NCBI GenBank assembly: GCA_937888765.1
Contig: CALASU010000070.1
Coordinates: forward strand, 1 to 10,228
Direction of reading: 5' to 3'
Length of the DNA: 10,228 nt
DNA from: an uncultured Clostridia bacterium
Lineage (GTDB): Bacteria; Bacillota; Clostridia; Lachnospirales; Anaerotignaceae
Shown: positions 1 to 8,600 of the stretch, piece after piece
How positions within the stretch are numbered: position 1 is the stretch's first letter
How the letters are laid out: each line of letters begins with the position of its first letter
The notes under the pieces: model-generated
What the model was told of the DNA's origin: nothing
What the model saw: only the letters and a program-made list of their open reading frames with translations
Databases searched by the model: none
Made by a program: the position numbers and the translations under genes

Positions 1-1476
1 TAACCCCAGAATACCCGCCATAACGTGTGCCGCCATGGTTTTACCTGTACCCGGAGGGCCGCTGAATATCGCACTGACAGAAGTACCATAGGAATAGCGG
101 CTTTGCAGATTCCAGTCGCTCAGTACCTTTTTGCGGTACTCCACTTGCGCACAGATATCCCGAATGATCTTCTTCTGGGATTCCTCCAGCTTCAGATCCT
201 CATACGTATAGGTTGTTTCCACTCGCTTAATGGTATCATACCGTCCGTCATCCAGAATTTCATAGCAATAGCGGAAAATGGTACGGGTATTTGTCCATTC
301 TTCTTTCGGCAGACACGCCAGTCGTTTCACGACTTTTTCTGTTCCGCCGAGCGACAGCTTCATTTTCACAGCCAGTTCCTGAGAAGGCAGGGCTTTTTCG
401 CCCAGATCACGTTCCGCAAAAAAATCCCACAACGCCGCCCGCTGTGCCAGATCCGGCAGGGGCAGATGGGTCTGCAATACTCTCTGGGGCAGAAGATGCG
501 TCAGCTTTACATCCGATGCCGCTGTAAAAAACAATGGTCTGTTTGCAGGGCTTTCCTGTAACCCCAGACGCCATGCTTTTCTGACAACGGCTTCATATTC
601 CTTTGCCAGTATGGAAACCATCGTTTCCCACGAAGTTTTTTTCTCGATACCCGTCACGCAAAGCAGTACAGGCTGCAATAGCACTTCCCGCAGAAGCTTC
701 CGCCATTGCCCAAGAAGGCTTTCCATAGAGCCGAAATAACTGCAGTCGATCAGCAGAAGCGGCTTATACAAAGTCTGTGCAATCTGTTTTACCAGATATC
801 TTCTACCGCTTCCCTTTTCTCCTGTCAGCGCCGCAATGACAGCATCCCCTTCCGCCGTCATACTGCCGCCAAGCAGTTCTATCAGAAGCGTCTGCCGTTT
901 CTGTGCCCATACAGTCGAAGATATGTCATCTGTCAATGCACCGTTTTCCACCAGTCCGTGCGAAAAAAGACTGTCTGCATCTTCCATCCATTCCAGAAAT
1001 CTGTCATCTGCCGAAAGTATGGCATCTCCGATTTTGGGAGCAGGATATTCTGCCTGCAGAAGCAGTTCACAGCGGGAAAATGCTTCCCGTATCAGCGGAT
1101 ACTGTTCCAGCGGTGCCGCTTCTCCATACAGCAGTTTTGCAGCGAGCCCTAAGGTTGCCCCGCTTTTTGCAGGCAGATGAATTGCCGCAAATACATCGCC
1201 GATCTGCGGATTCATATAATACAGCACAGCAAGTTCCAATGCACACCATGCCAGTCTGCCCGCTTCATCCACAGGAGAAAGCAGGCAGTATACCTTTGCC
1301 ATACCGCCTGCTTCCTGTGCAATGCTGTAAAAATAATTTTCTTCCAGCTCTGCGATCAGTTCTCGTGTAACTGTACTGTCCAGCAATCTTGGGTATACCT
1401 GCCAATATAGAGTTGTCCCCTCATCTTTCAGATACATGGAAAGGCGATACGCCCCCATTGCTGCCAATCGTTTCAT
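1..1476 (-). CDS. Tandem-AAA+ ATPase of a contractile injection system (Afp15-like), N-terminal 492 residues
   Basis: The minus-strand frame is open from an ATG at 1476 to the left edge, giving 492 residues without a stop; the C-terminus is missing. A perfect Walker A, GPPGTGKT, lies at residues 473-480 (bases 37-60), so the catalytic AAA+ domain begins near the window edge and its Walker B, sensor and arginine-finger residues are outside. An earlier P-loop-like segment, GEKGSGRR (residues 219-226), has Arg in place of the Walker lysine. It is followed by LLLID and LLCVTGIE strands and an FFTAASD sensor-1-like strand, so the first half looks like a degenerate AAA domain. AAA+ ATPases are standard in eCIS loci (Afp15/Pvc15), where they are thought to assist assembly. 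A ribosome site (AGGAAG) sits 11 nt before the start, 37 nt after the kinase gene. The family call rests on the P-loops and context; another AAA+ role is possible. Confidence 0.82.
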   Translation of the reverse strand, partial: MKRLAAMGAYRLSMYLKDEGTTLYWQVYPRLLDSTVTRELIAELEENYFYSIAQEAGGMAKVYCLLSPVDEAGRLAWCALELAVLYYMNPQIGDVFAAIHLPAKSGATLGLAAKLLYGEAAPLEQYPLIREAFSRCELLLQAEYPAPKIGDAILSADDRFLEWMEDADSLFSHGLVENGALTDDISSTVWAQKRQTLLIELLGGSMTAEGDAVIAALTGEKGSGRRYLVKQIAQTLYKPLLLIDCSYFGSMESLLGQWRKLLREVLLQPVLLCVTGIEKKTSWETMVSILAKEYEAVVRKAWRLGLQESPANRPLFFTAASDVKLTHLLPQRVLQTHLPLPDLAQRAALWDFFAERDLGEKALPSQELAVKMKLSLGGTEKVVKRLACLPKEEWTNTRTIFRYCYEILDDGRYDTIKRVETTYTYEDLKLEESQKKIIRDICAQVEYRKKVLSDWNLQSRYSYGTSVSAIFSGPPGTGKTMAAHVMAGILGL

Positions 1477-1513
1477 CTGTTTATGATCTTCCTTTCAACA
1501 AGCTTAGAAAATT

Positions 1514-1960
1514 TTATACATCTTCCTGTATCTTTTTCTGAATCGTCAGAATATTTTTGTTATCCCTATACGCATACTCTACATGATCCATGCTCATCTT
1601 TACCATATAAACACCAAGCCCGCCAACTTTACGCTCCTCAGCGGAAAGCGTAATATCCGGATCTTCTCTTTCCAATGGATTATAAGGAACTCCCTCATCC
1701 ATAAAAACGATTGTAACCATATCGTCCTTGAAAAACATCTGAATCCAGATCATACCGTCTTCCGGGTAGTATGCATAGTTTGCTACATTTACAAATAATT
1801 CTTCTACCGCAATATCAAGCTGCAGCTTTGCCATTTCATCGCACTGATGCGCTTCCAGATGATGATTGACAAATTCCAGAACTTCTTCCCAATGCGCTGT
1901 TTTGGCCAGAAGAGATATTTCCGCCCTGTCTTTTTCTGTATATTCTTTTATATCTGTCAC
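1514..1960 (-). CDS. RsbW/SpoIIAB-like serine kinase/anti-sigma factor (GHKL ATPase), GTG start
   Basis: This is a small one-domain HATPase_c protein of 148 residues from the chosen start. All three ATP-site boxes are visible: N box EELFVN (residues 53-58, with Glu54 and Asn58 spaced as in ExxxN), G1 box DEG (88-90) and glycine-rich lid GGLGVYMV (113-120). Length and motif spacing match SpoIIAB/RsbW proteins, which bind a sigma factor or other partner and phosphorylate a STAS antagonist on serine. The STAS gene immediately upstream is the obvious partner. The frame is also open to an ATG at 2050 that overlaps the STAS stop as ATGA, but the extra 30 residues resemble no HATPase N-terminus and are encoded by a stem-loop leader. 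The GTG at 1960 has AAGGGGGAAG just upstream and gives a typical N-terminus, so I prefer it. The kinase call is firm. The target, a sigma factor or a CIS component, is unknown. Confidence 0.85.
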   Translation of the reverse strand: MTDIKEYTEKDRAEISLLAKTAHWEEVLEFVNHHLEAHQCDEMAKLQLDIAVEELFVNVANYAYYPEDGMIWIQMFFKDDMVTIVFMDEGVPYNPLEREDPDITLSAEERKVGGLGVYMVKMSMDHVEYAYRDNKNILTIQKKIQEDV

Positions 1961-2046
1961 ATATCTTCCCCCTTTCCGGAAAACAACTGCACCTTCTCCG
2001 GATAGAAAACAGGGCTTTGTAAATCCCCATACAAAGCCCCCCTTGT
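1961..2046 (-). promoter_or_regulatory. Structured leader between the STAS and kinase genes
   Basis: If the kinase starts at the GTG, these 86 nt are non-coding. They hold a perfect 10-bp stem-loop (2012-2039) and, downstream, two copies of the self-complementary hexamer TCCGGA (1975-1980 and 1997-2002) centred 22 bp apart, which could pair with each other or act as a two-turn-spaced protein site. The second copy ends close to the kinase ribosome site. The leader could lower kinase expression relative to STAS; this is inference from structure only. Confidence 0.4.
2012..2039 (-). terminator. Perfect 10-bp stem-loop after the STAS gene; weak terminator or attenuator
   Basis: On the minus strand GGGCTTTGTA (2039-2030) and TACAAAGCCC (2021-2012) pair perfectly around an 8-nt loop, with one further G-U pair possible. 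The stem is followed by TGTTTTCT, a broken and short T-tract, so termination is probably partial. It starts 7 nt beyond the STAS stop codon, the usual place for a terminator or an mRNA-stabilising hairpin. Partial termination would give more STAS than kinase transcript. Confidence 0.5.
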
Positions 2047-2346
2047 TCATTCGATTGTCAGAATATTTACGAATCCGGAAACCTGCAAAACAGACATCAA
2101 AATAGCAGGCACATGAATCAGCTTCATTGTGCCTTTTTTAGAGTTTGCTGTTTTCTGTCCAATCAGGAGCGCGCGCAGACCTGCACTGGATACATATGCG
2201 CATTTTTCAAAATCCAAAACAACCTGATTTACTTTCTGAAAGCTTTTCAGGATTGCATCCTGCAGCTGTGGGCTTGTATTTGTATCTACACGTCCTTCAA
2301 TGGAAACGATAATCACATCATTCTCTCTTACTTCTGTAATCTGCAT
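2047..2346 (-). CDS. STAS-domain anti-sigma-factor antagonist (SpoIIAA/RsbV-like)
   Basis: This 99-residue protein is a complete stand-alone STAS domain. It shows the family's N-terminal strands (VIIVSIEGRVDTNTS, residues 11-25), the VVLDFEKCAYVSSAGLRALL core (42-61) and the C-terminal helix and strand. YVSSAGLR (51-58) is the phosphorylation-site motif. By alignment with RsbV the likely phosphoacceptor is Ser54; Ser53 replaces the Asp seen in SpoIIAA/RsbV, as in many bacterial SSAGL-type members. Such proteins, when unphosphorylated, bind the cognate kinase/anti-sigma factor and release its target. The adjacent RsbW-like gene is the likely partner. A strong ribosome site (AAGGAGGAAG) lies 6 nt before the ATG, and a promoter-like element lies within the 100 nt upstream, so the gene may head its own transcription unit. 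The domain call is very secure. Its link to CIS control is inferred from position. Confidence 0.92.
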   Translation of the reverse strand: MQITEVRENDVIIVSIEGRVDTNTSPQLQDAILKSFQKVNQVVLDFEKCAYVSSAGLRALLIGQKTANSKKGTMKLIHVPAILMSVLQVSGFVNILTIE

Positions 2347-2374
2347 TTTTTCTTCCTCCTTATGCGTATATCTA

Positions 2375-2407
2375 TTTTAAAAAATGATAGCATACGCTTT
2401 TTTAAAA
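2375..2407 (-). repeat. Perfect 10-bp AT-only inverted repeat spanning the promoter spacer
   Basis: The arms are at 2375-2384 and 2398-2407 (TTTTAAAAAA and TTTTTTAAAA), with a 13-nt spacer. It overlaps the proposed -10/-35 region, so it is a candidate operator. It also lies 39 nt after the baseplate operon's last stop codon and could act as a weak terminator, although a stem with no GC pairs would be unstable. A shorter inverted pair, GCGTAT (2364-2369) and ATACGC (2392-2397), is interleaved with it. Confidence 0.45.
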
Positions 2408-2412
2408 CACAA
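2384..2412 (-). promoter_or_regulatory. Sigma-A-like promoter for the STAS-kinase-ATPase block
   Basis: On the minus strand a -35-like TTGTGT (2412-2407) is followed after exactly 17 nt by TATCAT (2389-2384), a 5/6 match to TATAAT. It is preceded by TGC, which fits an extended -10. Transcription would start near 2376, leaving a leader of roughly 30 nt before the STAS ATG. The -35 is only a partial match (3/6), offset by the extended -10. This suggests that the regulatory genes and ATPase can be transcribed separately from the baseplate genes. Confidence 0.55.
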
Positions 2413-2446
2413 GATTTTCCTCTGACTTCCGATTTTCAAATGTCCT

Positions 2447-3553
2447 TTACTCTTTCAGCAGAATACTGCCGTCCATTGCCTGTCTTTCATCCAGAATTCC
2501 CTGTTCAGCTTCCATCACAACAGCATTCATATCCAGATAGCTGTGGCTGTCCAATGTGCCTTTTGGTTCTAGGAAGCGAATTTTCAGACGGCTTCTGACG
2601 GGCTTAAACTGATTGAGCAAAAACAGAAGCTGTGATTTCTGATGCTCAGGCACATATGTATGAATCAGCATTGTCACATCGTATGTGCCATCGCCATACA
2701 GTTCTTCATACAGATGCAGGGTATCCGCCTGCGTATCCTCACGGATCACATTCTTTTCCAGAATAATTACATCTTCTCCCAGTATGATCTGGGAAAGCCT
2801 CTGCAATGCCGCCTTTGTTCCTTTGATACGATTCAGCGGATACGCTTCTTTTACCAATAGCCGCAGACGATCCTCCTTTAGGAAATCCCCTGTAATATCC
2901 AGCCCCATCCAGCGGGCAAATACCGGAAGAAGCTCTACAGGTGCCGTATCAATATCCAGCATTTCGGCTACATTGTCGATTTTTTCCTGAAAATCTATAT
3001 ACATAGAAGAAAAAACAGATAAATAACGATGGAAAAAGCTATCTCTTTCCCGATACACTTCCGGGAAGGTATCCATAAACAGATCCCCCTGATTATCTAC
3101 AAAGATATTATTGAACTTTCCCGCAAAAGAGCCCTGTACCTCTATCAGCAGATACAGATATCTTCCTTCCAGCTCATACAGCAGAATATCCTGCTGATTA
3201 ACAGCTTTTTTTGCACCAAGCGTTTCCATAAATCCGCGTTTTTCTTCCAGAGAAGTATCCTCTGTATGTAAAATTTCCTTATAAAAAACGGACTCTTTCT
3301 CCGCAGTCCATGCATACTGCACGTTAGAAGCAGCCGCATAAACAGTCACTGCCGCTTCTGCATCCGCTTCCCATTCCAGATGACATCTGCCCCATAAAGC
3401 ATCTGCTTCCACACCATCAATAGCTTCTGGAATGAAAAAGCAGCAATAGGGTTCTTCTGCAAATCGCAGACTGTCACCCTCTATTTCCATACCGGAGAGG
3501 AATCCCCGCCGAAAGCGATTTTTCTTTATAGAGTATTTATGATACTCTGCCAT
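2447..3553 (-). CDS. gpI/gp7-like baseplate wedge protein (phage tail protein I family)
   Basis: This 368-residue protein carries the recognisable phage-tail-I core at about residues 165-260: an RDSFFHRYLSVFSSMYIDFQ helix, the DIDTAPVELLPVFARWMGLD motif (200-219), and RLRLLVKEAYPLNRIKGTKAAL (229-250). The TAP-ELLP-ARW-G and RxxLxxEAxxLxxxKGTxxxL pattern is typical of the P2 gpI / tail_TIGR02242 family. A beta-rich stretch (residues 1-160) precedes the core, and FLLNQFKPVRSRLKI (311-325) matches the family's C-terminal end. The family usually joins gpJ-type proteins in the tail baseplate wedge, consistent with its place right after two gpJ-like genes. The start has AAGGAGGGGGAG upstream and lies 13 nt beyond the previous stop. 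It is longer than P2 gpI (about 176 aa), as is common in CIS loci. The exact Afp counterpart is not assigned. Confidence 0.85.
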   Translation of the reverse strand: MAEYHKYSIKKNRFRRGFLSGMEIEGDSLRFAEEPYCCFFIPEAIDGVEADALWGRCHLEWEADAEAAVTVYAAASNVQYAWTAEKESVFYKEILHTEDTSLEEKRGFMETLGAKKAVNQQDILLYELEGRYLYLLIEVQGSFAGKFNNIFVDNQGDLFMDTFPEVYRERDSFFHRYLSVFSSMYIDFQEKIDNVAEMLDIDTAPVELLPVFARWMGLDITGDFLKEDRLRLLVKEAYPLNRIKGTKAALQRLSQIILGEDVIILEKNVIREDTQADTLHLYEELYGDGTYDVTMLIHTYVPEHQKSQLLFLLNQFKPVRSRLKIRFLEPKGTLDSHSYLDMNAVVMEAEQGILDERQAMDGSILLKE

Positions 3554-3566
3554 ATGCTCCCCCTCC

Positions 3567-5654
3567 TTATTCCGTAGTGTTCAATTCCAGTACAATATCG
3601 CCGGGATATAATAAACAGTCTTCTCTCGGCTGAATATCCAGCCCTCTCTGCACCGCATACAGCTGATTCTGCGGGAGTGCGGATAATTCATAAATATAAT
3701 TGACACAGGGCAATTCTTCGATCCGATGAAACAGATCATCAAAATGGAAGAGATCACCGAAATTCCGTTCTGCAGAGATATAATCCAGTTGCTGTCGGAT
3801 CACAGCTTCAATCTGTTCTCTGCTGCCCTCAAAATGCGGCTTCACATAAATCGTACCTCTCACATGCACAGGCACATAAACGGGCTGACGCACTTCAATA
3901 TTGACTGTCAGCAGACGAGCCTGTTCCAGCCGTGTCCGAATGGCTTTCTGATACAATTCGCTCAATTTTGGGAACCGCTCCTGACTGCTCGGCTTTACAG
4001 TGACCTGTATCTGGTTCTTTCCTGTATCCCGTACTGCTTTCACTTTATCAATACACAGCTCAGGGGTTGTTCGTACCAGTTTTTCATAATCCTCTGCTTC
4101 TACTGCCGTATAGTGTTCCCGCAGATCTGCAATCAGTCTGCGGCGTACCTCTGCAATGGTTTCCGTAAAGCGTCCGCCGCTGCCGGGTGCAGGGTTTGTA
4201 AACAGAATCCCCGTGTCATATCCCAGTGGTGTAAATATACTTCCTGTACGGATATTGCCTTCTGGGCCTTTTGAAACAGCACATCCGCTCAGAAGCAGTC
4301 TGCATCCGATAAAATCCCCCGCATCCTTCACACGAAGAATCCCTTCATTTTCCAGCAGGCTATAGCACAGATCGCCTTCCTTTTCACTGTCGGGCTTTAT
4401 AAAATCATAGATCTTCTGACCTGTTTCCGTGGTCCTTTCCGCAATCACATGAAAGCCTTCTTTTACCATATGACGCTCCGGCAGCAGAATCTCCTGATTG
4501 TCATATCCATAAAGAATCCCCAGATTATACTGACGCATCATTTCTTCATTATAGGCTACCAGCTTCACTGCATTATCAAAATGCCCGGGGGCAAAGCCAA
4601 AGGCTTCCCGATCAAAGGTAAACCGATACATTCCGTAGCCTGTTCGTTCCAGACGATAAAATCTGCCTGTTTGCTGCCATGGCTTTTCCTGTTCATAAAG
4701 ATAGTAAGAACCATTCTGTTCCTCTTTACAGTAAATCTGCAGATAGCCCTGTTCCAGAATATCGCTGAACAAGGAAAAGCTCTGTTCTTTCCCATAGGTA
4801 TAGCAGATTGCCTTTGTTTCTTTCTGCCACACCTCAAAAAGGAAGCCTCTGATACTTGCAATTCTTGGCGGAATATCATACTCTGCCCGTTTCAGGACTG
4901 CACGGATGACATAGCCCTTCTGCGGCAGTTCTTCATATACAGCAGGCGTTTCCTTCGGCATACGAAGCCGCAGTTCACCGGAGGAAAGCAAAGCACCTGT
5001 ATGATCCCTGCAGCGCATATTCACAAATCCCTTCCGGGTATAGCACTGCCATTGCAATTCTGCAAACAGATTCTCTCCCGTAAAGGCATTTCTCTGAAAT
5101 TCCTTTGCCAGCTTCACATAAAATAACAGTTCTTCTCCTGCGTCAGGCAGTCCATCCATAACCAGATACCATTCCATGCCCGCAGCGGGCTTTTCTGTAA
5201 AAATAACGGCCTCTGTCGGATATTCCTGATGCAGACAGCCGGACACATCCAGCAGTGCATCTTTTGTTCTGGTATACATCCCTGTCAGCTGATGTCCGAA
5301 CAGATTTGCTTCCCGATTGGTTTCAAAATATAATTCACCGACACGGAATCTCTGACCCGCAGGGATTCTGACAGGCTCCTGCACCTGCTTTGCTTCCAGC
5401 AGTACACGGGCATTTCTGCCGTTTTCCTTATAAAATCCTGCCATAGCAAACAGCTTTTCCTGCACCTGTTCCGGCATACGATCAATGTACGCCTGCTGCA
5501 ATATCGTAAATGCCGACAGATTCTCCAGTATCGTCTGTGCAGGGTCGGAGGGATTGAAATTTGTCCATTCCTGTGTATATAGCGGGATCTGTTTTCTGGC
5601 TTCCAGTATTAAGTTTTCAAATGTTTGCTCTTGTAGCATACGATGCCGTAACAT
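3567..5654 (-). CDS. gpJ/gp6-like baseplate wedge protein, second paralogue (695 aa)
   Basis: This is a putative baseplate assembly protein. Near its N-terminus it has the CIS wedge motif EWTNFNPSDPAQTILENLSAF (residues 29-49), shared with the larger upstream protein. Around residue 490 it has the baseplate-J signature GGRFTETIAEVRRRLIADLREHYTAVEAEDYEKLVR, followed by alternating beta-strand and helix repeats (VYVPVHVRGTIYVKP, then FHFDDLFHRIEELPCVNYI) typical of the gp6/gpJ C-terminal half. In tails, gp6-like proteins form the ring of wedges around the spike hub and hand the firing signal to the sheath. The 11-nt gap from the previous gene and the GGAGG site 7 nt before ATG indicate translation within one operon. 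It is probably one of the Afp11/Afp12 equivalents; which one cannot be settled from sequence alone. Confidence 0.87.
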   Translation of the reverse strand: MLRHRMLQEQTFENLILEARKQIPLYTQEWTNFNPSDPAQTILENLSAFTILQQAYIDRMPEQVQEKLFAMAGFYKENGRNARVLLEAKQVQEPVRIPAGQRFRVGELYFETNREANLFGHQLTGMYTRTKDALLDVSGCLHQEYPTEAVIFTEKPAAGMEWYLVMDGLPDAGEELLFYVKLAKEFQRNAFTGENLFAELQWQCYTRKGFVNMRCRDHTGALLSSGELRLRMPKETPAVYEELPQKGYVIRAVLKRAEYDIPPRIASIRGFLFEVWQKETKAICYTYGKEQSFSLFSDILEQGYLQIYCKEEQNGSYYLYEQEKPWQQTGRFYRLERTGYGMYRFTFDREAFGFAPGHFDNAVKLVAYNEEMMRQYNLGILYGYDNQEILLPERHMVKEGFHVIAERTTETGQKIYDFIKPDSEKEGDLCYSLLENEGILRVKDAGDFIGCRLLLSGCAVSKGPEGNIRTGSIFTPLGYDTGILFTNPAPGSGGRFTETIAEVRRRLIADLREHYTAVEAEDYEKLVRTTPELCIDKVKAVRDTGKNQIQVTVKPSSQERFPKLSELYQKAIRTRLEQARLLTVNIEVRQPVYVPVHVRGTIYVKPHFEGSREQIEAVIRQQLDYISAERNFGDLFHFDDLFHRIEELPCVNYIYELSALPQNQLYAVQRGLDIQPREDCLLYPGDIVLELNTTE

Positions 5655-5665
5655 ATTGCCGCCTC

Positions 5666-8600
5666 CTATTTTTCAGCGTTCTGCATGGGAGAAATATGAA
5701 CCTGATGGGTTCCGTTCTTCACTACCATAAACGGCGATACCTTCAGATCCTCCAGATTGATTTCATGTCTTCCCTCAGCATCCTCATACACTGCCGTTAC
5801 CACGATCTGACGAATCAACGCTCTGTTCTTCAGGCTGTTCAGGCGCATCACAATCTGTGCCTCTCTTGGCATCTGACCAATGCTCCAGCCCTTACTGCTT
5901 TCTGTCGAAATCGGATTCAGATAGGTATTCAATGCTTCTTTTACACTGTTCTGCAATTCAAAGCTGTCTTCCATACGGATCACATTCGCCCAGACATCCA
6001 CACTGAGTTCCACAAAAACAGGTTCTTCTATCTGTAATTCTTTGGGTGCAATAGATAATTCACAATGCTTCAGCAAATGCTGCTTCAATTCATCCTGCAG
6101 ACGATAAAAGGAATTCTTGCCGTTCTGGTAATCCTTCATCAGAAGAACGATATACAGCATTCGTTCCCGATAGACCCCATCCTTGCCAATGCCTGCAATC
6201 ACAGAAACCTTATCAATGGCATCCGAGAAATACTGTACTTCCCGTTCATAGTCCTGTTCTGTCACAAAGCGGCCGCGGGAACTGAACAGTCCGGCCCCTC
6301 TTTGCAGTACACGCTCCATGGTTTCCATATCACTGCCGCCATAAGCCGGCTCAGGATTATACATATTCTGTACAAACAGCCAGTTACTGCTGCTTTCCGT
6401 AATGGTACCAGCAGGCACATTGCCCCTGCTGCCCCTGCAGCAGCGAAGCTGTACCGTAAATGCCGCACCGTCCGTATTTTTAGGTACCCGTACACGCACA
6501 CCATCCCCAAACAGAATACGACTGTTCATTCTATCCAGAATATACTGTCTGTCCTCCGGTCTGGAGGCATAGAACTGATCGGTTTCTTCCCATTTCACAA
6601 AAAATTCAGAAATCTCTCCCAGATAATTGCGCTCTGCACGCACCCGATCCGGCTGTTCTGCGAGCATTGTTTCCATCTGCTCTTTTGTAAATTCCTGTAT
6701 TTCATTTACCCAGACATCTGCATCCAGTATCCCCTCCGCCTGCAGAGGGAAAGAAAGCTCTGTCTGTATATCATCCAGATAATATTCTTCCTCTTCCAGT
6801 GTTTCTATGTTATATACGGTTACGCCGTTTGGCATAATCTGCCGCACCTGTACAGAAGAAGTAAATTCCTTTCCGTTTTCTGTGGTCACACGCAGCCAGC
6901 ACAGGCGTTTTCCCTCCAGTTCTGTCAAAGCCATATCCGGCGGCGGCAAAAACAGAATATTTCCGCTTCTTGTCAGATTTGCCGTATAGTCAATGACTTT
7001 CATTTCCTTGAAGCCGTGAATCGTAGAATAATAGAAATGCAGTTTTGCTGTAACATCTCTCTGTTCTCCTGCAATCTGCCACCAGATGCTGACAGGGCCG
7101 TTCACAAACTTTTTGTCAAATCCGAGATATAAGGACGTATCTTCATAATTTCCCTTAGAAAATGCAGCAAAGGATTGCTTTTCCACTAATTTTTTTGTAA
7201 TGCTTTCTTCCCCTGTGCCGGAAAATACCACGCCAATTTCAGGTACTTCAAACTGATCTTCATATGTATAGGAGATCATCAGATCCGAAAGAATCGGCAG
7301 CTGGTGGAAGCAGGGCTGATAATAGCAGTTATCCGAACGAAGCAGACGAATCCGCAGTGCTCTGCCTGTAAACGCCCCTGCGGAAGTTTCCTCCCAGTCC
7401 TCAGGACAGCGGAAATGCAGGATATATTCTCCTTCATTTGCCTGTGCAAACATATGCTGATAATCTGTTTCTGCCTGCAGACGTTTCCAGCCGATCCCAT
7501 TAAAATATTCTATCGAAATTTCTTCTGCATACGCATAAGAAACCAGTGTTTCCTCTGCCGCATGCGGCTTTCTTTTGATGATACGCAGATCCGCATTCTC
7601 CTGCTGTCTGGAAAGTCCCACATAACGCTCCTCAAAGGAAGCATGGAACTGTATCGTAATATGCGCATTCCTTTTATTAAAATAGGAATTCATGCCGATA
7701 TAACATTCAGAAAATAATGCCAGTGTATCTCCGAACAGATAAAACCGTTCCGGCGCAAGATCCGTTGTGCCGTTTCCGATATGTTCCGCATACTTCGGAC
7801 TGCCTGCGGAAGAAAAGGAAATCGCATCAAAGGAAATCACTTCTGTCTGCGGTTCTGCGGCTTCCAGCACAAACACACTGTATTCCCGTCCTTCCACCAT
7901 AACCCGTGCATTGGGACGTTCCTTAATCAGAAGAATGTAATCCGACATGACCTGACAGGTTTCAACCGGCAAAAATCCATCCTCACTATAGTACAGGACG
8001 CGGAATTCTCCTGCCTGCAGACGCTGCAGAAATTGCGGATTGCCTTCGATTCTGCAGTAAATCGCATCCTGCTCCACATCAAAAATACTGCTGTGATACA
8101 GCACAACCGCCTGTCGTTCCAGTCCCTCCCGTGCAAACCGAAACAGATCGAATGGCTCCAGAGCCGATTCTTCTTCTTTTCTGTTTACAGCTGCTTCTTC
8201 TGCTTCAGGCAGATACGGCTTCTGCTTCAGATCACCGAAAATCGGCAGTACTCTGCCGCTTTTTGCAGAGGTCATAAATGCTGTGCGCAGCTTGGCAGGT
8301 GTCAGATGTACAGGAAATGCTGTTTCAAATACAATCTTTTCCTCCTCCAGTTCTGCCAGCAAACGGCTGCCTGCCTGTACTGCCACGCCTTCCTCCGCCT
8401 CAGAGGTCAGTTCCATCAGCACCGTTGCCTCTGCCGGATGTGCAGGCAACGGCGAAATTTCCATCAGATTGACAAGCTCGGTACGGTATCGCTCCGGCAT
8501 CTGATTGAATCGTTCAATATTTTTATTCATCTGGTTTGCAAACAGAAGTGCCAGCACCGAACCAATGTCGGGATCAGACGGATCGAAATTCCATTCCGGT

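Noticed and set aside
1961..2050. ATG at 2050 as the start of the kinase gene
   Set aside because: The added residues do not resemble any HATPase N-terminus, are encoded across a perfect hairpin, and a GTG with a good ribosome site gives the standard family length. It is kept only as an alternative.
6065..7132. Long plus-strand ORF (355 codons) opposite the 1005-aa wedge gene
   Set aside because: Composition is rich in Cys, His, Ile and Phe as expected of an antisense shadow. I see no ribosome site or domain, and the minus strand carries a clear baseplate protein over the same bases.
1041..8030. Recurrent CTGCCTGCAG-like decamers (for example near 1049, 7471 and 8010)
   Set aside because: They fall inside coding sequence and reflect favoured Leu-Gln-Ala-type codons, with irregular spacing and no flanking repeat structure.
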